This document shows, piece after piece, positions 6,610 to 6,933 of a stretch of 6,933 nt of DNA (positions within the stretch are counted from its first letter, which is position 1; each line of letters begins with the position of its first letter). A program made the translations under genes and the position numbers. Origin of the DNA: an uncultured Flavobacteriales bacterium (GTDB lineage Bacteria > Bacteroidota > Bacteroidia > Flavobacteriales > Schleiferiaceae); NCBI GenBank assembly GCA_903821715.1, contig CAIJMB010000070.1, positions 1-6,933 on the forward strand, in the 5' to 3' direction. Under the pieces are notes generated by a model that saw only the letters and a list, made by a program, of their open reading frames with translations, did not search any database and was not told the DNA's origin.

Positions 6610-6933
6610 TTAGCGAAGGAGTGCGCGCAAGTAGGCTCCGTACCCACTTTTTACGAGCGGAGCCGCAAGGGCCTCGAGCTGCGCCGCATCGATGAAGCCC
6701 TGGCGGTAGGCGACCTCTTCAATACAACCCACCTTTAAGCCCTGGCGGCGCTCGATGATTTGCACGAATTGGGCGGCCTCCATGAGGCTTTCGAATGTTC
6801 CGGTGTCGAGCCAGGCCGTACCGCGGTCCATGATCTGAACGCTGAGCTCGCCGCGCCGCAGGTACTCGCGGTTGACGTCGGTGATTTCGTACTCTCCGCG
6901 GGGCGAGGGCTTGAGGTTGGCCGCGATTTCGAC
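6610..6933 (-). CDS. rmlA: Glucose-1-phosphate thymidylyltransferase, C-terminal part (5' end beyond the window)
   Basis: RmlA (RfbA) makes dTDP-glucose from dTTP and glucose-1-phosphate, the first step to dTDP-L-rhamnose and other dTDP-sugars for surface polysaccharides. Only the last 107 codons are present, against about 290 for the whole enzyme; the frame runs open to the right edge. Visible hallmarks are NLKPSPRGEYEITDVN (residues 6-21 of the visible part), the WLDTGTFESL block at 41-50 whose Asp corresponds to the Mg2+-binding aspartate of the family, IIERRQGLKVGCIEEVAYRQGFI at about 59-81 (its two halves, RRQGLKVGC and EEVAYRQGF, are typical of RmlA), and the KSGYGAYL tail near the end. 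The methionine at 6831 (MDRGTAWLDTG) is internal, because the coding similarity continues upstream of it without a break. The stop TAA is at 6610-6612. The rest of an rml or polysaccharide locus may lie beyond the edge, but none is visible on this side. Confidence 0.95.
   Translation of the reverse strand, partial: VEIAANLKPSPRGEYEITDVNREYLRRGELSVQIMDRGTAWLDTGTFESLMEAAQFVQIIERRQGLKVGCIEEVAYRQGFIDAAQLEALAAPLVKSGYGAYLRALLR

Overview
The window reads as an ordinary, tightly packed chromosomal stretch from a GC-rich member of the Bacteroidota, most likely Flavobacteriales or a relative. The inference rests on the protein style (an OdhB starting MILDMKVPSPGES, a polyprenyl synthase with HNFSLIHDDIMD), on a TatD-hydrolase/type I asparaginase gene pair that I recall from flavobacteria, on the lack of obvious Shine-Dalgarno sequences before the starts, and on one AT-rich gap carrying a TAnnTTTG-type -7 element. 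The family or genus cannot be fixed from the sequence.

All six genes lie on the minus strand, so transcription runs from high to low coordinates. In that order they are: the 3' third of rmlA (glucose-1-phosphate thymidylyltransferase, cut by the window's right edge); a complete short-chain polyprenyl diphosphate synthase; odhA/sucA (E1 of 2-oxoglutarate dehydrogenase); odhB/sucB (E2 of the same complex); a TatD-family metal-dependent hydrolase; and the 5' four-fifths of a type I L-asparaginase gene (cut by the left edge). The gaps are about 41, 37, 12 and 11 bases, followed by a 4-base overlap, so no stretch over 300 bases lacks a gene.

Functionally, odhA and odhB form the E1-E2 core of the TCA-cycle step from 2-oxoglutarate to succinyl-CoA; the E3 gene (lpd) is not here. 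The polyprenyl synthase feeds isoprenoid synthesis, RmlA starts dTDP-rhamnose synthesis, TatD is a nuclease-type housekeeping hydrolase, and the asparaginase degrades asparagine in the cytoplasm. These are unrelated housekeeping jobs sharing one strand. The last four genes are close enough to be co-transcribed.

I saw no mobile element, CRISPR array, RNA gene, tandem repeat or sign of horizontal transfer, and no evidence of an undescribed system. The findings are small: start-site corrections, a candidate promoter, a chain-length prediction, a translational-coupling overlap and a codon-context bias (Gly-Thr as GGA-ACC, Val-Pro as GTT-CCG).
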